Assembly: GCA_041749475.1 (NCBI GenBank)
Contig: JBGTBD010000064.1
Span: 1-24,352, forward strand
DNA from: JBGTBD01 sp041749475
GTDB taxonomy: Bacteria > Pseudomonadota > Alphaproteobacteria > Rickettsiales > UBA998
Direction: 5' to 3'
Length of the DNA stretch: 24,352 nt
In this document: positions 14,298-22,080 of the stretch, piece by piece
How positions within the stretch are numbered: the stretch's first letter is position 1
How the letters are laid out: each line of letters begins with the position of its first letter
The notes under the pieces: generated by a model
What the model was told of the DNA's origin: nothing
The model's input: the letters and a program-made list of their open reading frames with translations, nothing else
Databases searched by the model: none
Made by a program: the position numbers and the translations under genes

Positions 14298-15290
14298 ATG
14301 CGTCGTATCTCCCCTTCACTCAAAGCCTCTGCCTGCGCTCTTGCGTTCGGCGCGATCTTTCTTGCCGAAGCGACACCCGCTGACGCGGCACGGAAATTCA
14401 TCACGCTCGGAACGGCGGATGTGAATGGGGTGTATTACCCGGTGGGCGGAACGATCTGCCGCTTCCTGAACCGGAAGAAAAAAGAACTGGGTATCAACTG
14501 CGCCGTGGAATCCACGGGCGGTTCCATCGACAATTTGATGGCAATCCGTTCCAATGATCTGGACATCGGCTTCGCGCAATCCGACTGGCAGGCTAATGCC
14601 TATAACGGCTCCGGTATTTTCGCCGACCAAGGGCCGAATCGTGATTTACGTTCTATCTTCTCGCTCTATAGCGAAGCCTTGACCGTGGTGGCGGGGAAGA
14701 GCAGTGACATCAAAACCATCGATGATTTGAAAGGCAAGCGCGTTAATCTGGGCAGCCCGCTTTCGGGGATGCGTGCGACGATGAGTGAAGTCATGCAGGT
14801 GAAAGGTTGGAACATGAACGTGTTCCGCATGGCCACCGAATTCAAGGCATCCGAACAGACCAAGAAACTCTGCGACGGCTCCATCGACGCATTCGTCTTC
14901 GCCACCGGACATCCGAACGGTTCCATTCAGGACGTAACTTCTGGATGCGGTGCGCGCATCGTTGATGTCAGTGGCCCCGACATCGCGAAGCTGCTGCGTG
15001 AATATAGCTACTACGCCCCGGCGACGATCCCCGGCGGCATGTATGATAATAACCCCAACGATGTGCATACGTTCGGCGTCCGATCGACACTGGTGACCTC
15101 TAAGAACGTCGATGATGAATTGGTCTATCAACTCGTGAAATCCGTATTCACCAGTCTCGATGATTTCAAGACCACGCACCCGATCCTCTCCACGCTCAAC
15201 AAAGAGCAGATGATTTCGTCGGGCCTTACCGCGCCGCTGCATGATGGGGCGAAGCGGTACTATATTGAAGCTGGGTTGCTGAAAGAGTAA
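14298..15290 (+). CDS. TAXI family TRAP transporter solute-binding protein
   Basis: TAXI proteins are periplasmic binding proteins for TRAP transporters, typically taking carboxylates such as glutamate or other small anions. The 330-residue protein has a signal peptide ending near ADA (about residue 30). The TAXI signatures follow: ITLGTADVNGVYYPVGGTICRFLNR, CAVESTGGSIDNLMAIRSNDLDIGFAQSDW, SLYSEALTVVAGKSSDIKTIDDLKGKRVNLGSPLSGMRATM, LCDGSIDAFVFATGHPNGSIQD and the C-terminal EAGLLKE. It is complete. No DctQ/DctM-type membrane subunit (usually a fused 4TM-12TM protein for TAXI) lies in the window, so it is an orphan here. It has its own promoter and terminator-like surroundings. The ligand cannot be inferred. 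Confidence 0.93.
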   Translation: MRRISPSLKASACALAFGAIFLAEATPADAARKFITLGTADVNGVYYPVGGTICRFLNRKKKELGINCAVESTGGSIDNLMAIRSNDLDIGFAQSDWQANAYNGSGIFADQGPNRDLRSIFSLYSEALTVVAGKSSDIKTIDDLKGKRVNLGSPLSGMRATMSEVMQVKGWNMNVFRMATEFKASEQTKKLCDGSIDAFVFATGHPNGSIQDVTSGCGARIVDVSGPDIAKLLREYSYYAPATIPGGMYDNNPNDVHTFGVRSTLVTSKNVDDELVYQLVKSVFTSLDDFKTTHPILSTLNKEQMISSGLTAPLHDGAKRYYIEAGLLKE

Positions 15291-15300
15291 AAATTCCCAC

Positions 15301-15388
15301 CGTCATGCCAGCCCCGGCCTTCGCCGGGATAAACTCCAGCTGGCATCTGGAGATGTGGCGCTGTATTCCTACTTTCGCAGGAATGACA
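15301..15388. repeat. Palindromic intergenic repeat element (REP/MITE-like)
   Basis: The gap between convergent TAXI and polyprenyl synthase genes is almost filled by an 88-base element. Its ends, GTCATGCC (15302-15309) and GGAATGAC (15380-15387), pair at 7 of 8 positions. Inside are three hairpins: CCCGGC/GCCGGG with loop CTTC, CTCCAG/CTGGAG with a 7-base loop, and ATTCCT/AGGAAT around CTTTCG. The fold would be cloverleaf-like. Elements with GTCATTCC...TTTCG...GGAATGAC ends are common multicopy extragenic palindromes in proteobacteria. A run of five T follows on the plus strand (15391-15395), so it may also terminate the TAXI transcript. Confidence 0.75.
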
Positions 15389-15416
15389 CGTTTTTAACAG
15401 TTAGAAATAATTGAAA

Positions 15417-16424
15417 TCAGAACGCGCGTTCGACGCAGAAATCGAGCATTTCTTCCAATGCCAAACGCATAGGGGATGCGGGGAAATGTTTGCGGAGTAC
15501 CGCTTGCGCGTCATCCGCGAAGGTGCGGGCACGGGCGAGGGTCTCGGTGATGGTGTTGTATTTCGCGATGATGGCGATGGCGGTCGCGAGATCGGATTCT
15601 TGTTTTTCCATATCCTCCAGCGTGCGATGCCAGAAGGCACGTTCTTCTTTCGTGCCTTGGGCGTAAGATAAGATGACGGGCAGGGTGATCTTGCCTTCGC
15701 GGAAATCATCGCCGATAGTCTTGCCGAGTTCCTGTTGCTTAGCGGAATAATCCAGCGCGTCGTCGACCAGTTGGAACGCCATGCCGAGGAGGATGCCGCA
15801 TTGGCGGAGCGGCGCTTGCGATTCCTTTTTGCCCGTGATGACCGCGCCGAGTTCACATGCGGCGGCGAAGAGGGCGGAGGTTTTGGCTTCGACAACGGCG
15901 AGGTACCGTTCGATGGAAGTCGCCGGATCATTCGCGGTCTCCAGCTGCATCACTTCCCCGCGAGAGATGGTGGCGGAGGCGTTGGCAAGAATGCGCAGCA
16001 CTTCGATATTGCCGTCTTCCACCATCAACTGGAAAGCGCGGCTGAGCATGAAATCACCTACAAGGACGCTGGTCTGGTTGCTCCAGATGACGTTGGCGGT
16101 CTCTTCCCCGCGACGCAGTGTGCTTTCATCCACCACGTCGTCATGCAGCAAGGTCGCGGTGTGGAGTAGTTCCACGGTAGCGGCGAGGTGGACGTGGCGC
16201 TCGCCCGAATAGCCGCAGAGTTGCGCGGCGGCGAGGGTTAGCGTGGGGCGTAGGCGTTTGCCGCCGCTGGCAATGATGTGGCTGGCCACATTGGCAATCA
16301 GCGGTATCTCTTCCGCGATGCTGCCGACAAGTACCTGATTCACGCGGGTGAGATCGTCCTTCACCAGCGCCTGTAAGGGGGCTAATGAGGCGCGTTGTTT
16401 AGTAGCTTCGCGTAGGGCTGTCAT
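15417..16424 (-). CDS. ispB: Long-chain all-trans polyprenyl diphosphate synthase
   Basis: This prenyltransferase extends farnesyl diphosphate with isopentenyl units to make the side chain of ubiquinone (octaprenyl to decaprenyl in alphaproteobacteria). The 335-residue protein has GGKRLRPTL, the first Asp-rich motif LLHDDVVDES with LRRG following, VLVGDFMLSRAF, KTSALFAAACELGA, the second Asp-rich motif LVDDALDYS, and GKTIGDDFREGKITLPVI. Each is canonical for the IspB/DdsA group; solanesyl and decaprenyl synthases cannot be told apart by eye. The start gives MTALREATKQRASLAPLQALVKDD, and the gene lies 27 bases downstream of the FliK-like gene on the same strand, so shared transcription is possible. 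The chain length of the quinone is unknown. Confidence 0.94.
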   Translation of the reverse strand: MTALREATKQRASLAPLQALVKDDLTRVNQVLVGSIAEEIPLIANVASHIIASGGKRLRPTLTLAAAQLCGYSGERHVHLAATVELLHTATLLHDDVVDESTLRRGEETANVIWSNQTSVLVGDFMLSRAFQLMVEDGNIEVLRILANASATISRGEVMQLETANDPATSIERYLAVVEAKTSALFAAACELGAVITGKKESQAPLRQCGILLGMAFQLVDDALDYSAKQQELGKTIGDDFREGKITLPVILSYAQGTKEERAFWHRTLEDMEKQESDLATAIAIIAKYNTITETLARARTFADDAQAVLRKHFPASPMRLALEEMLDFCVERAF

Positions 16425-16451
16425 GCCCGCTATGTAGCCGTTTTTGGGTGT

Positions 16452-18518
16452 TTAGGCAAGGATTGAGGAGGCGTTGAAATCCGCCCCCGGTTGTGGAGTA
16501 TCGAGCGGCAGGCAGGCATCCCGCCCGTTATGGAAGGTGACGCTTCCTGAAAAGCCGGAAACTTCCTGTGTTGTCAGATAGATAGAGCGAATATGCTGCT
16601 TCATTTCCACCGAGAGCTGGGCCGTGCTACGGACGGTGAGATCGAACACCAGCTTATTCTTTTCCGGGCGTTGCACCAGCCCGTCAAACTGCATATGGCC
16701 GAGTTTCGAGAAGGTGATGTCGAACACGAAATGTTCGCTCTCCTCGCTTTTCTTTCCTTCGGCGGAAGCTTCCTCACGTGGGTCGCGGTAGTAGAGTTTG
16801 GCCTGCTCCAGCCCTTGCCCGGTCATGATGGGAAGGGTGTAGAGGTTCCACTGCGTCTGGTCACGCGTGTCAGTGACGACGCCGCGCAGGTTACCGAAAT
16901 CCTGTTGTAGTTTCCCGATGCCTGCTTCCCCCAGTTTCTCCAACTCTCGCTTGGGCTGGCTTTCCAGCCATTTACGTACACTGCCACCTTTAATGGCGGT
17001 CATCAGGAAGAAAAGTTCCGTGGTCATCTCACTCCCGGGACGGGGCAGGAGATGGATGGGGTTTGGCGATGCGCCGATACCCGTGGCGGGGTAGGTCATC
17101 TGCTGCAATGCCAGCAGGGATTCCTGCTTGGCGGAGGAAGTGGGCGTGGAGCTGATCAGGGTCACGTCATCACCATCGGTCGTCGGAAGCGTTGCGCTCA
17201 CCAATTGGAACAAGATGCGCGTGCCTGCCGGGAGCGGTTGCGGAACCATCACCCGCGCAAGGCCGATGGAGGTCTGAATCGTCAGGCTGTCGCCCTCGCT
17301 TTCACCGACGACGATGCCTTGCAGTAAAGCAGGTGCGGTCGGTGCGTTCGCCTGTGGGGGCGGAGGCGGTGCTGCGGTGGAGGTGATGTGCGGTGATGCG
17401 GGTTGTGCTGTGTTCGCTTGCGGTGTTGGCGCAGGGGAAGATGGTGCGGCGGGTGTGCTGGCGGGTTGCAGGGTTTGTGGCGTTGCAGCAGGTAGTGGCT
17501 GTGTCACAGGGGCGGATGTGGCGGATATGAGGGGATTGGAAAGAGGCGCTGCTCCTGTGGACAACGGGGATGCCGCCAGAGAGGGTGCGGTGGTAGATAG
17601 GGTGTTTGGTGGAATAGTGGCTGCGGTGGGTGAGGGTGTCGGCGTTCCCGGAGGTGCTGCGGAAGTCTGCGGAGTTCCCGGTGCGGCAGGTGCGGTGACG
17701 GTCGCCATCGGGATGAGGGGAGAGGGAGATGGTGCATTCGCCGCAAGAGGTGTGGTCGGTGCAGATGTGGGTGTAGCAAGCGGAGCGGCCGCCGTCGTCG
17801 TGATTGCTGTGGGGGGAAGCGTTGTGGTCACTGTCGGGGCAGGTGCAGCAGTGCCCGGTGCTGTTGCCGTCGCTGTCGCCGCTGCAGGTAACGGAGTTTG
17901 CGTGGTTTCTGGGAATTGTACCTGACGGATTTCGATGAGCAGTGCCGTTCCCGGTTTGCCTTGCGCGATGACGCTTTCCAGTGATGGAGGCAATTGCGGA
18001 AGCGTCTGTTGAGCAGCGGCTTCAGGGCGCGCTGTGCCGGGTGGCAACGGGGCGGTGGCGCTCAATAGAATCGCCCGTAATTGCGGGAAGGGGGCGAGCG
18101 GTTCTTCCGTCAGTTCCGTTTGCAGCGCGCCGCTGAGGCTGGTCGTCAAAGGGCGCTGGGAAATGATAACGTCATCCTCGACGGGCAGGTTCTGCTGGGA
18201 TTCAAGATATTTTGGAACCGACTTGCCGTCGATGGTGATGATCTTGGCGAACATCTGTTCCTGCGTTTTATCGAGCCGGATAGTCATCTCCACGCCGCGT
18301 TTCAGCGTGAGGCCCAAGCTCAATACAAGCGTTCCGTTTTCGGTGCGCAGCAACGTGTTGCCGTTAGGGTCGCGCCCGGCGACGTTGCCTTTGAGAATCG
18401 TCCCCGCCGGGAGGACGGTGAGGGCAGGAGGGATATTGGTCGTGGTGACGCTACCGCCGGAGGTAATGCTCTGTACCTGCAAGGGGATGTTGATGGGAAT
18501 AGGAGCGGGCGTCTGCAT
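16452..18518 (-). CDS. FliK-like protein with Pro/Ala/Thr-rich centre (possible hook-length control)
   Basis: This 688-residue protein has three parts. The N-terminal domain (about 30-110) includes LPAGTILKGNVAGRDPNGNTLLRTENGTLVLSLG-type sequence, similar to the beta-rich start of alphaproteobacterial FliK-like proteins. The centre (about 200-400, bases 17320-17920) is low-complexity Pro/Ala/Thr/Ser. The C-terminal domain (about 560-680) includes FVFDITFSKLGHMQFDGLV, KLVFDLTVRS and MKQHIRSIYL...VSGFSGSVTFHNG, resembling the FliK C-terminal hook domain. FliK is a secreted flagellar molecular ruler, which fits a flexible centre. The flagellar genes flhFGA are 3.6 kb upstream, not adjacent. The family call rests on overall layout and weak motif resemblance; a generic hypothetical protein is the alternative. 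The strand-wide G richness of the plus strand creates long false frames opposite it. Confidence 0.55.
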   Translation of the reverse strand: MQTPAPIPINIPLQVQSITSGGSVTTTNIPPALTVLPAGTILKGNVAGRDPNGNTLLRTENGTLVLSLGLTLKRGVEMTIRLDKTQEQMFAKIITIDGKSVPKYLESQQNLPVEDDVIISQRPLTTSLSGALQTELTEEPLAPFPQLRAILLSATAPLPPGTARPEAAAQQTLPQLPPSLESVIAQGKPGTALLIEIRQVQFPETTQTPLPAAATATATAPGTAAPAPTVTTTLPPTAITTTAAAPLATPTSAPTTPLAANAPSPSPLIPMATVTAPAAPGTPQTSAAPPGTPTPSPTAATIPPNTLSTTAPSLAASPLSTGAAPLSNPLISATSAPVTQPLPAATPQTLQPASTPAAPSSPAPTPQANTAQPASPHITSTAAPPPPPQANAPTAPALLQGIVVGESEGDSLTIQTSIGLARVMVPQPLPAGTRILFQLVSATLPTTDGDDVTLISSTPTSSAKQESLLALQQMTYPATGIGASPNPIHLLPRPGSEMTTELFFLMTAIKGGSVRKWLESQPKRELEKLGEAGIGKLQQDFGNLRGVVTDTRDQTQWNLYTLPIMTGQGLEQAKLYYRDPREEASAEGKKSEESEHFVFDITFSKLGHMQFDGLVQRPEKNKLVFDLTVRSTAQLSVEMKQHIRSIYLTTQEVSGFSGSVTFHNGRDACLPLDTPQPGADFNASSILA

Positions 18519-18524
18519 TGTCTC

Positions 18525-18552
18525 AGTATAGCGTATCTATGTAAGATGTCAC
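18525..18552 (-). promoter_or_regulatory. Sigma-70-like promoter giving a possibly leaderless mRNA
   Basis: On the minus strand, GTGACA (18552-18547, 5 of 6 to TTGACA) and TATACT (18530-18525, 5 of 6 to TATAAT) are spaced 16 bases apart. The FliK-like ATG begins only 6 bases after the -10, exactly where transcription would start, and no Shine-Dalgarno fits in the 6 bases GAGACA. The predicted transcript is leaderless unless the true start codon is farther in. Confidence 0.5.
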
Positions 18553-18575
18553 ATCCAATTGTTTTCCCTTATGAA

Positions 18576-19457
18576 TCAGGTTTTTGGGGCCCTAGAAGGC
18601 TCATCACGCATATGTTTGATAAAACCGTAAAGATTCTCAGCGTCCAAGCCATGCAACATCAAGCGGAACCCCGCTTCTAGGGTTGAAAAAGGCACGCAAG
18701 GATGTTTGTTGCTAACCAACGCTACGATGGATTCGCGGTTAAATAGTCTTGCAACGTAGATGGCGATGGTCTCGTCAAGCTGAAGGGAATTGCTTGCGCG
18801 CCAGAAATCGCTGTTCCTGAGAAGGAGGCCGAACAAGGGGGTGTAGAGTTCTATCGCGGTCTGTAGATCCAGAAAGTTATGCCAGCGGTTAGGCATAGTA
18901 GGTAGCATGTGGTCTATATCGGCAATTGCCGAGAAATCCATATTATCACGCGACACGGCTTCGATGCTCAATCCTTGCGCATTTAATTGCGCATTCACCT
19001 GCACAATGAAATTATAGATGTTGAGATCATGCTGCACAAAGGTGTTATTGAGGAAATCATCGAACGTCACCGGGTGCAGGGGATGAGATTTTACTTCGAC
19101 ACCTTGGATGTTATCCCCCAGAAAGCGGAGTATCTGACTGCCGATATGAAAGTGGCGGAAGATGAGGTAATTGGCTTCAGGGCTAACAACATATTTCATG
19201 CCCCAGACGATGATCCTGTGCAACAGCTGGGGTGAAGAAAAATGATTAGGCACGATGAGACGTATGATTTGAATCAGTGCGATAGACAACCGTGCGAATG
19301 GACGAATGACAGGAAGCACGAACCCGCGCGAGCGTGACGCGTTATTGCGCATCAGTGCGGCTTTGGCATTGGTATCGAAAAAGGTGCTTCTATCCAGCGC
19401 TAAAGCAACCCAAGGGTCGGGATTGGAATAGTCGTGCTGGTTAAGATCATACTGCAT
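18576..19457 (-). CDS. Unknown protein of the desaturase/KAS III/HDO operon, 293 residues
   Basis: I cannot assign a function. The protein has no signal peptide. A hydrophobic, basic stretch at about 47-70 (FVLPVIRPFARLSIALIQII) looks like an interfacial or single membrane helix. A histidine-rich region follows at 101-143 (RHFHIG, KSHPLHPVTFDD, VQHDLN). The remainder is helical, with VARLFNRES near 236 and a C-terminal helix. Its start codon overlaps the HDO stop (TGATG), so it is the fourth and last gene of a coupled operon and probably acts in the same pathway. I have an impression that similar proteins accompany KAS III and iron-containing redox enzymes in other proteobacteria, but cannot verify it. 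Possible roles are a membrane-bound lipid-handling or metal-dependent step; this is inference only. Confidence 0.85.
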   Translation of the reverse strand: MQYDLNQHDYSNPDPWVALALDRSTFFDTNAKAALMRNNASRSRGFVLPVIRPFARLSIALIQIIRLIVPNHFSSPQLLHRIIVWGMKYVVSPEANYLIFRHFHIGSQILRFLGDNIQGVEVKSHPLHPVTFDDFLNNTFVQHDLNIYNFIVQVNAQLNAQGLSIEAVSRDNMDFSAIADIDHMLPTMPNRWHNFLDLQTAIELYTPLFGLLLRNSDFWRASNSLQLDETIAIYVARLFNRESIVALVSNKHPCVPFSTLEAGFRLMLHGLDAENLYGFIKHMRDEPSRAPKT

Positions 19458-20131
19458 CAGCTATTCCCGATTTCTTCCAGTTGAAGGCGATAAAGGCGCG
19501 CCACGATTTTCGCGGTCTTCACGATGCGCCTGTCCATGTTCTTAATCTCCAGAATACCGGATGCAAGCGTATCCTCGAATTGCTGCATATGATCTTCATC
19601 ATTGGCGCTATGATAAAGGAGGAAGCTGACTTGGCTGTCCTCCAGTTGTAGCTGCTTTTGGATGGCTTTACCCCATTCCCCCGCTTTCTTCTGACCTAAC
19701 CCTTCGATAATGAACATCGCGCCGAGGAGGTCAAACGGATTGGGCTCGGTTGCGCGTTGATACATAAAGGCGTGCAATGCTTCGGTTCCAATGTTCTTCT
19801 CCGCGATGAGGATGGCGTCACGTTTACCACCGATGGAGACGTAATTATCCTCCAGCATAGTATAATCGCGATGCTCGGTTACGGCGTGTTTGAGGAAGAG
19901 GGAGCGTTGTTCAGCATATTCTCCCGTAATGCTCGATGCGGCACGCGCGATCCAGCGGGAGCCTTCGATCACCTGCTGGCGATGGTTGATGAGCAGGCGC
20001 TGATAATCCTCCAGACGAAATTTTCCGCGCTGGAGTTTTTCAATGATCGGCACGGTGGAAAGCGAGGAAGAAAAATCCGTCCAGACTTCTACAAGACCGC
20101 GCATTACGTTACGTACTTCCGTGTTGCTCAT
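19457..20131 (-). CDS. Haem-oxygenase-like di-iron (HDO/TenA-like) family protein
   Basis: The 224-residue all-helical protein resembles the iron-containing redox enzyme family that includes UndA, CADD and SznF-type di-iron oxygenases/oxidases. Candidate metal ligands are E56 (QVIEGSRW), E86 with H87/D89 (HAVTEHRDYTMLED), E143 (FIIEGLGQKKAG), and the hallmark H-x3-D-x2-H at H174, D178, H181 (YHSANDEDH). By eye alignment the second-helix position usually held by His is Asp89 here, with His87 two residues earlier, which is unusual. Its ATG overlaps the KAS III stop (ATGA) and its stop overlaps the next start. In this setting it probably oxidises a fatty-acyl or beta-keto product. TenA thiaminase is unlikely given the metal motif and neighbours. 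Confidence 0.85.
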   Translation of the reverse strand: MSNTEVRNVMRGLVEVWTDFSSSLSTVPIIEKLQRGKFRLEDYQRLLINHRQQVIEGSRWIARAASSITGEYAEQRSLFLKHAVTEHRDYTMLEDNYVSIGGKRDAILIAEKNIGTEALHAFMYQRATEPNPFDLLGAMFIIEGLGQKKAGEWGKAIQKQLQLEDSQVSFLLYHSANDEDHMQQFEDTLASGILEIKNMDRRIVKTAKIVARLYRLQLEEIGNS

Positions 20132-21252
20132 ACAGCCTCCAATAGCATGAACCCACTGATGGCGCGTCCGCTTTCAGGGACTTGGCAGAGGACGGTATCG
20201 CCTTTTTTAACACGGCCGCTGCGGTAGAATTCTTCCAGCAGGATAAAGATGGAGGCGGTTCCTGTGTTGCCTTTGGTAGAAAGGTTGCTGAACCATTTTT
20301 CTTCATCGATCATCACACCGGATTTTTTCAGCAGAGTAATGGTTTCATCCCGTAAGGATTGCGACGAATAATGACAACATACATGGTCGATGTCCTCGAT
20401 GAGGATTCTCTGCTGTTTGATCAGATCAAGATAATGCGACATCCAGACGGGAATCATTTGCTTGATAAGGTCGAAATCCTGCGTCAACATCAATGCGCCG
20501 GCATGCACAGCCGCGAGGGGACTTTCATAATCTCCCCAGTATTTCCATTCGTTCTCTTCTTTCACCGCGCCGCCCACCATACACATATCGAAACGGTCGG
20601 CAAAGGAGCGGATATCCACCCATTTGATACGGAAAGAGAGTTGGCGATCATTCGGTTTGTTTTCCAGAATCGCCGCACCCGCGCCGTCCGATAGAGTGAA
20701 GCGTAGAAAATCGGCGTTGAACGGTACTTCACCCGTTTGCTTATAGGCGTCGGTATGTTCATAGAAACCGGGGCGGAAATAGCGGCTGGCGAATTCGCTA
20801 CCGCTGACCGCGGCACAGGTATGTTCACCGGATTTTACCTGTAAGTATGCAGATTTTAAAGCCATTAGAGAACTAGCGCAGACGCTTTGAAAACTGGCGA
20901 CCTCGATAGGCCTAATGCCGAGTGCGGCGTGGACATGCGAGGCGAGGCCGGGTAGCAACACATCCCCTATGGTTGTAGAGGTTGCAAGATATGTGATGTC
21001 ATCCAGCGTTACTTCGGATTTCTCGACTGCGTCACGAATAGATCGGGTGGCCATGTCAACATTGGTATGGTGTGCCTTGCCCGTGGCGTCCAGCGCATAG
21101 TGACGCGTTTTGATGCGGTTCTGTCGCAAGACCAGCGCACGGGAACGGGATGGTTTCCCGCCGATATACCCCAGATGTTGTTCCATTGCGGAATTGGGAA
21201 TCGGCTCACCGGGAAGGAAAGCGCCGAAGCTGTTGATATAGACATCATGCAT
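20128..21252 (-). CDS. 3-oxoacyl-ACP synthase III-like condensing enzyme
   Basis: The 374-residue thiolase-fold protein has a complete KAS III triad: Cys125 in VASFQSVCASSLMALK, His294 in VCCHYSSQSLRD, and Asn329 in STKGNTGTASIFILLEE. The C-terminus VLCQVPESGRAISGFMLLEAV is the usual final strand pair. It is longer than FabH (about 320) and diverged: the His motif is CCHYSSQS rather than HQANxRI, and the Asn motif is GNTGTAS. It is therefore unlikely to be the housekeeping FabH. Such diverged members act as priming or dedicated condensing enzymes in secondary lipid and polyketide pathways. The gene overlaps the desaturase stop by 8 bases upstream and the HDO start by 4 downstream. Acyl substrate and product are unknown. 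Confidence 0.9.
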   Translation of the reverse strand: MHDVYINSFGAFLPGEPIPNSAMEQHLGYIGGKPSRSRALVLRQNRIKTRHYALDATGKAHHTNVDMATRSIRDAVEKSEVTLDDITYLATSTTIGDVLLPGLASHVHAALGIRPIEVASFQSVCASSLMALKSAYLQVKSGEHTCAAVSGSEFASRYFRPGFYEHTDAYKQTGEVPFNADFLRFTLSDGAGAAILENKPNDRQLSFRIKWVDIRSFADRFDMCMVGGAVKEENEWKYWGDYESPLAAVHAGALMLTQDFDLIKQMIPVWMSHYLDLIKQQRILIEDIDHVCCHYSSQSLRDETITLLKKSGVMIDEEKWFSNLSTKGNTGTASIFILLEEFYRSGRVKKGDTVLCQVPESGRAISGFMLLEAV

Positions 21253-22060
21253 TATTTACACTCAATTTTGCTTGTATGGAAGCGGTGCTGGGCAATTGCA
21301 CATCAGTCGCCAGTTTCAGATATCTTAATAGCCGGATGGTGTGCCACGTCCAGTCGAATTGACCGGCAAGCAGACCGTGCTTTGCGCTGTATGGAAATGA
21401 ATGGTGGTTGGCATGCCATCCCTCGCCAAGAGTGATGAGGCCGAGCAACCAATGGTTGCGGGCTTGATGGCTATCGCGATACGGCTGTGTACCTACGATA
21501 TGGGCGACGGAATCGATTGCGTCGCTGCCGTTAAACATGAATATTATTAATCCCCATAACATCCAAATTCCTGACCAGCCGGAGATAGAATAAGCTACGC
21601 CGAAGAACAATGCTAAATGGAGCCACATCATGAACATGTAGGGAACCCGTTTGCTGAGCCATGCATAGTACGGATCGCGGGCGATATCCTTAGAGAGATA
21701 ATTATATTGCTGGTTCGTACGGGGACGCCAGAGGCTGTCGAACAGCATGCGTAACGGGCCTGCGAGTGAGTAGAGAATACACAAAGCGCGGTTATCTGTG
21801 CCAATATACCAGCCGACGTGAGCATACCAGAAACCTGATATATGGGGTGAATGCGGGTCTTCCGGGACATCTGTATGAGCGTGATGGAAACGGTGATTTC
21901 CGCACCATTGAACGGGTGTTCCTGCTGGGATACTGAGTGTAATGATGGGATAGGCTAGCCATTTTGGCAAGGTCAACGCACGATGCGCTAGCATCCGGTG
22001 TAAGCCAAGGCCGATCGCAATGCCGCCGAGAAGATAGTAGAATATACAGTAGGCAATCAT
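21245..22060 (-). CDS. Acyl desaturase (membrane di-iron, delta-9 type)
   Basis: The 271-residue integral membrane protein introduces a double bond into an acyl-CoA, acyl-ACP or lipid-bound chain using O2 and a di-iron centre. The three histidine boxes are intact: HRMLAH (21-26), HRFHH (56-60) and EGWHANHH (213-220), plus the extra ligand in DSVAHIVGTQPY (H187), as in stearoyl-CoA desaturases. Four membrane segments are visible, at about 2-20, 36-50, 145-160 and 163-178. It is the first gene of an overlapping minus-strand operon and begins 60 bases after flhG. The ATG at 22060 leaves a very short N-terminus before the first His box, and no strong ribosome site is seen, but no in-frame upstream start appears. 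It may supply general membrane unsaturation or the operon's own substrate. Confidence 0.93.
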   Translation of the reverse strand: MIAYCIFYYLLGGIAIGLGLHRMLAHRALTLPKWLAYPIITLSIPAGTPVQWCGNHRFHHAHTDVPEDPHSPHISGFWYAHVGWYIGTDNRALCILYSLAGPLRMLFDSLWRPRTNQQYNYLSKDIARDPYYAWLSKRVPYMFMMWLHLALFFGVAYSISGWSGIWMLWGLIIFMFNGSDAIDSVAHIVGTQPYRDSHQARNHWLLGLITLGEGWHANHHSFPYSAKHGLLAGQFDWTWHTIRLLRYLKLATDVQLPSTASIQAKLSVNNA

Positions 22061-22080
22061 GAGCCGCTGAACCCGAGTTG

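Noticed and set aside
15301..15388. tRNA or CRISPR-like structure from the cloverleaf-like pairing
   Set aside because: There is no acceptor, anticodon or T-loop consensus and no spaced direct repeats; it fits an extragenic palindrome.
17314..17925. Plus-strand 203-codon frame rich in Gly, Ala and Val, opposite the FliK-like gene
   Set aside because: It is the antisense shadow of the Pro/Ala/Thr repeats; C-rich low-complexity coding creates stop-free frames on the other strand. No domain or ribosome site supports it.
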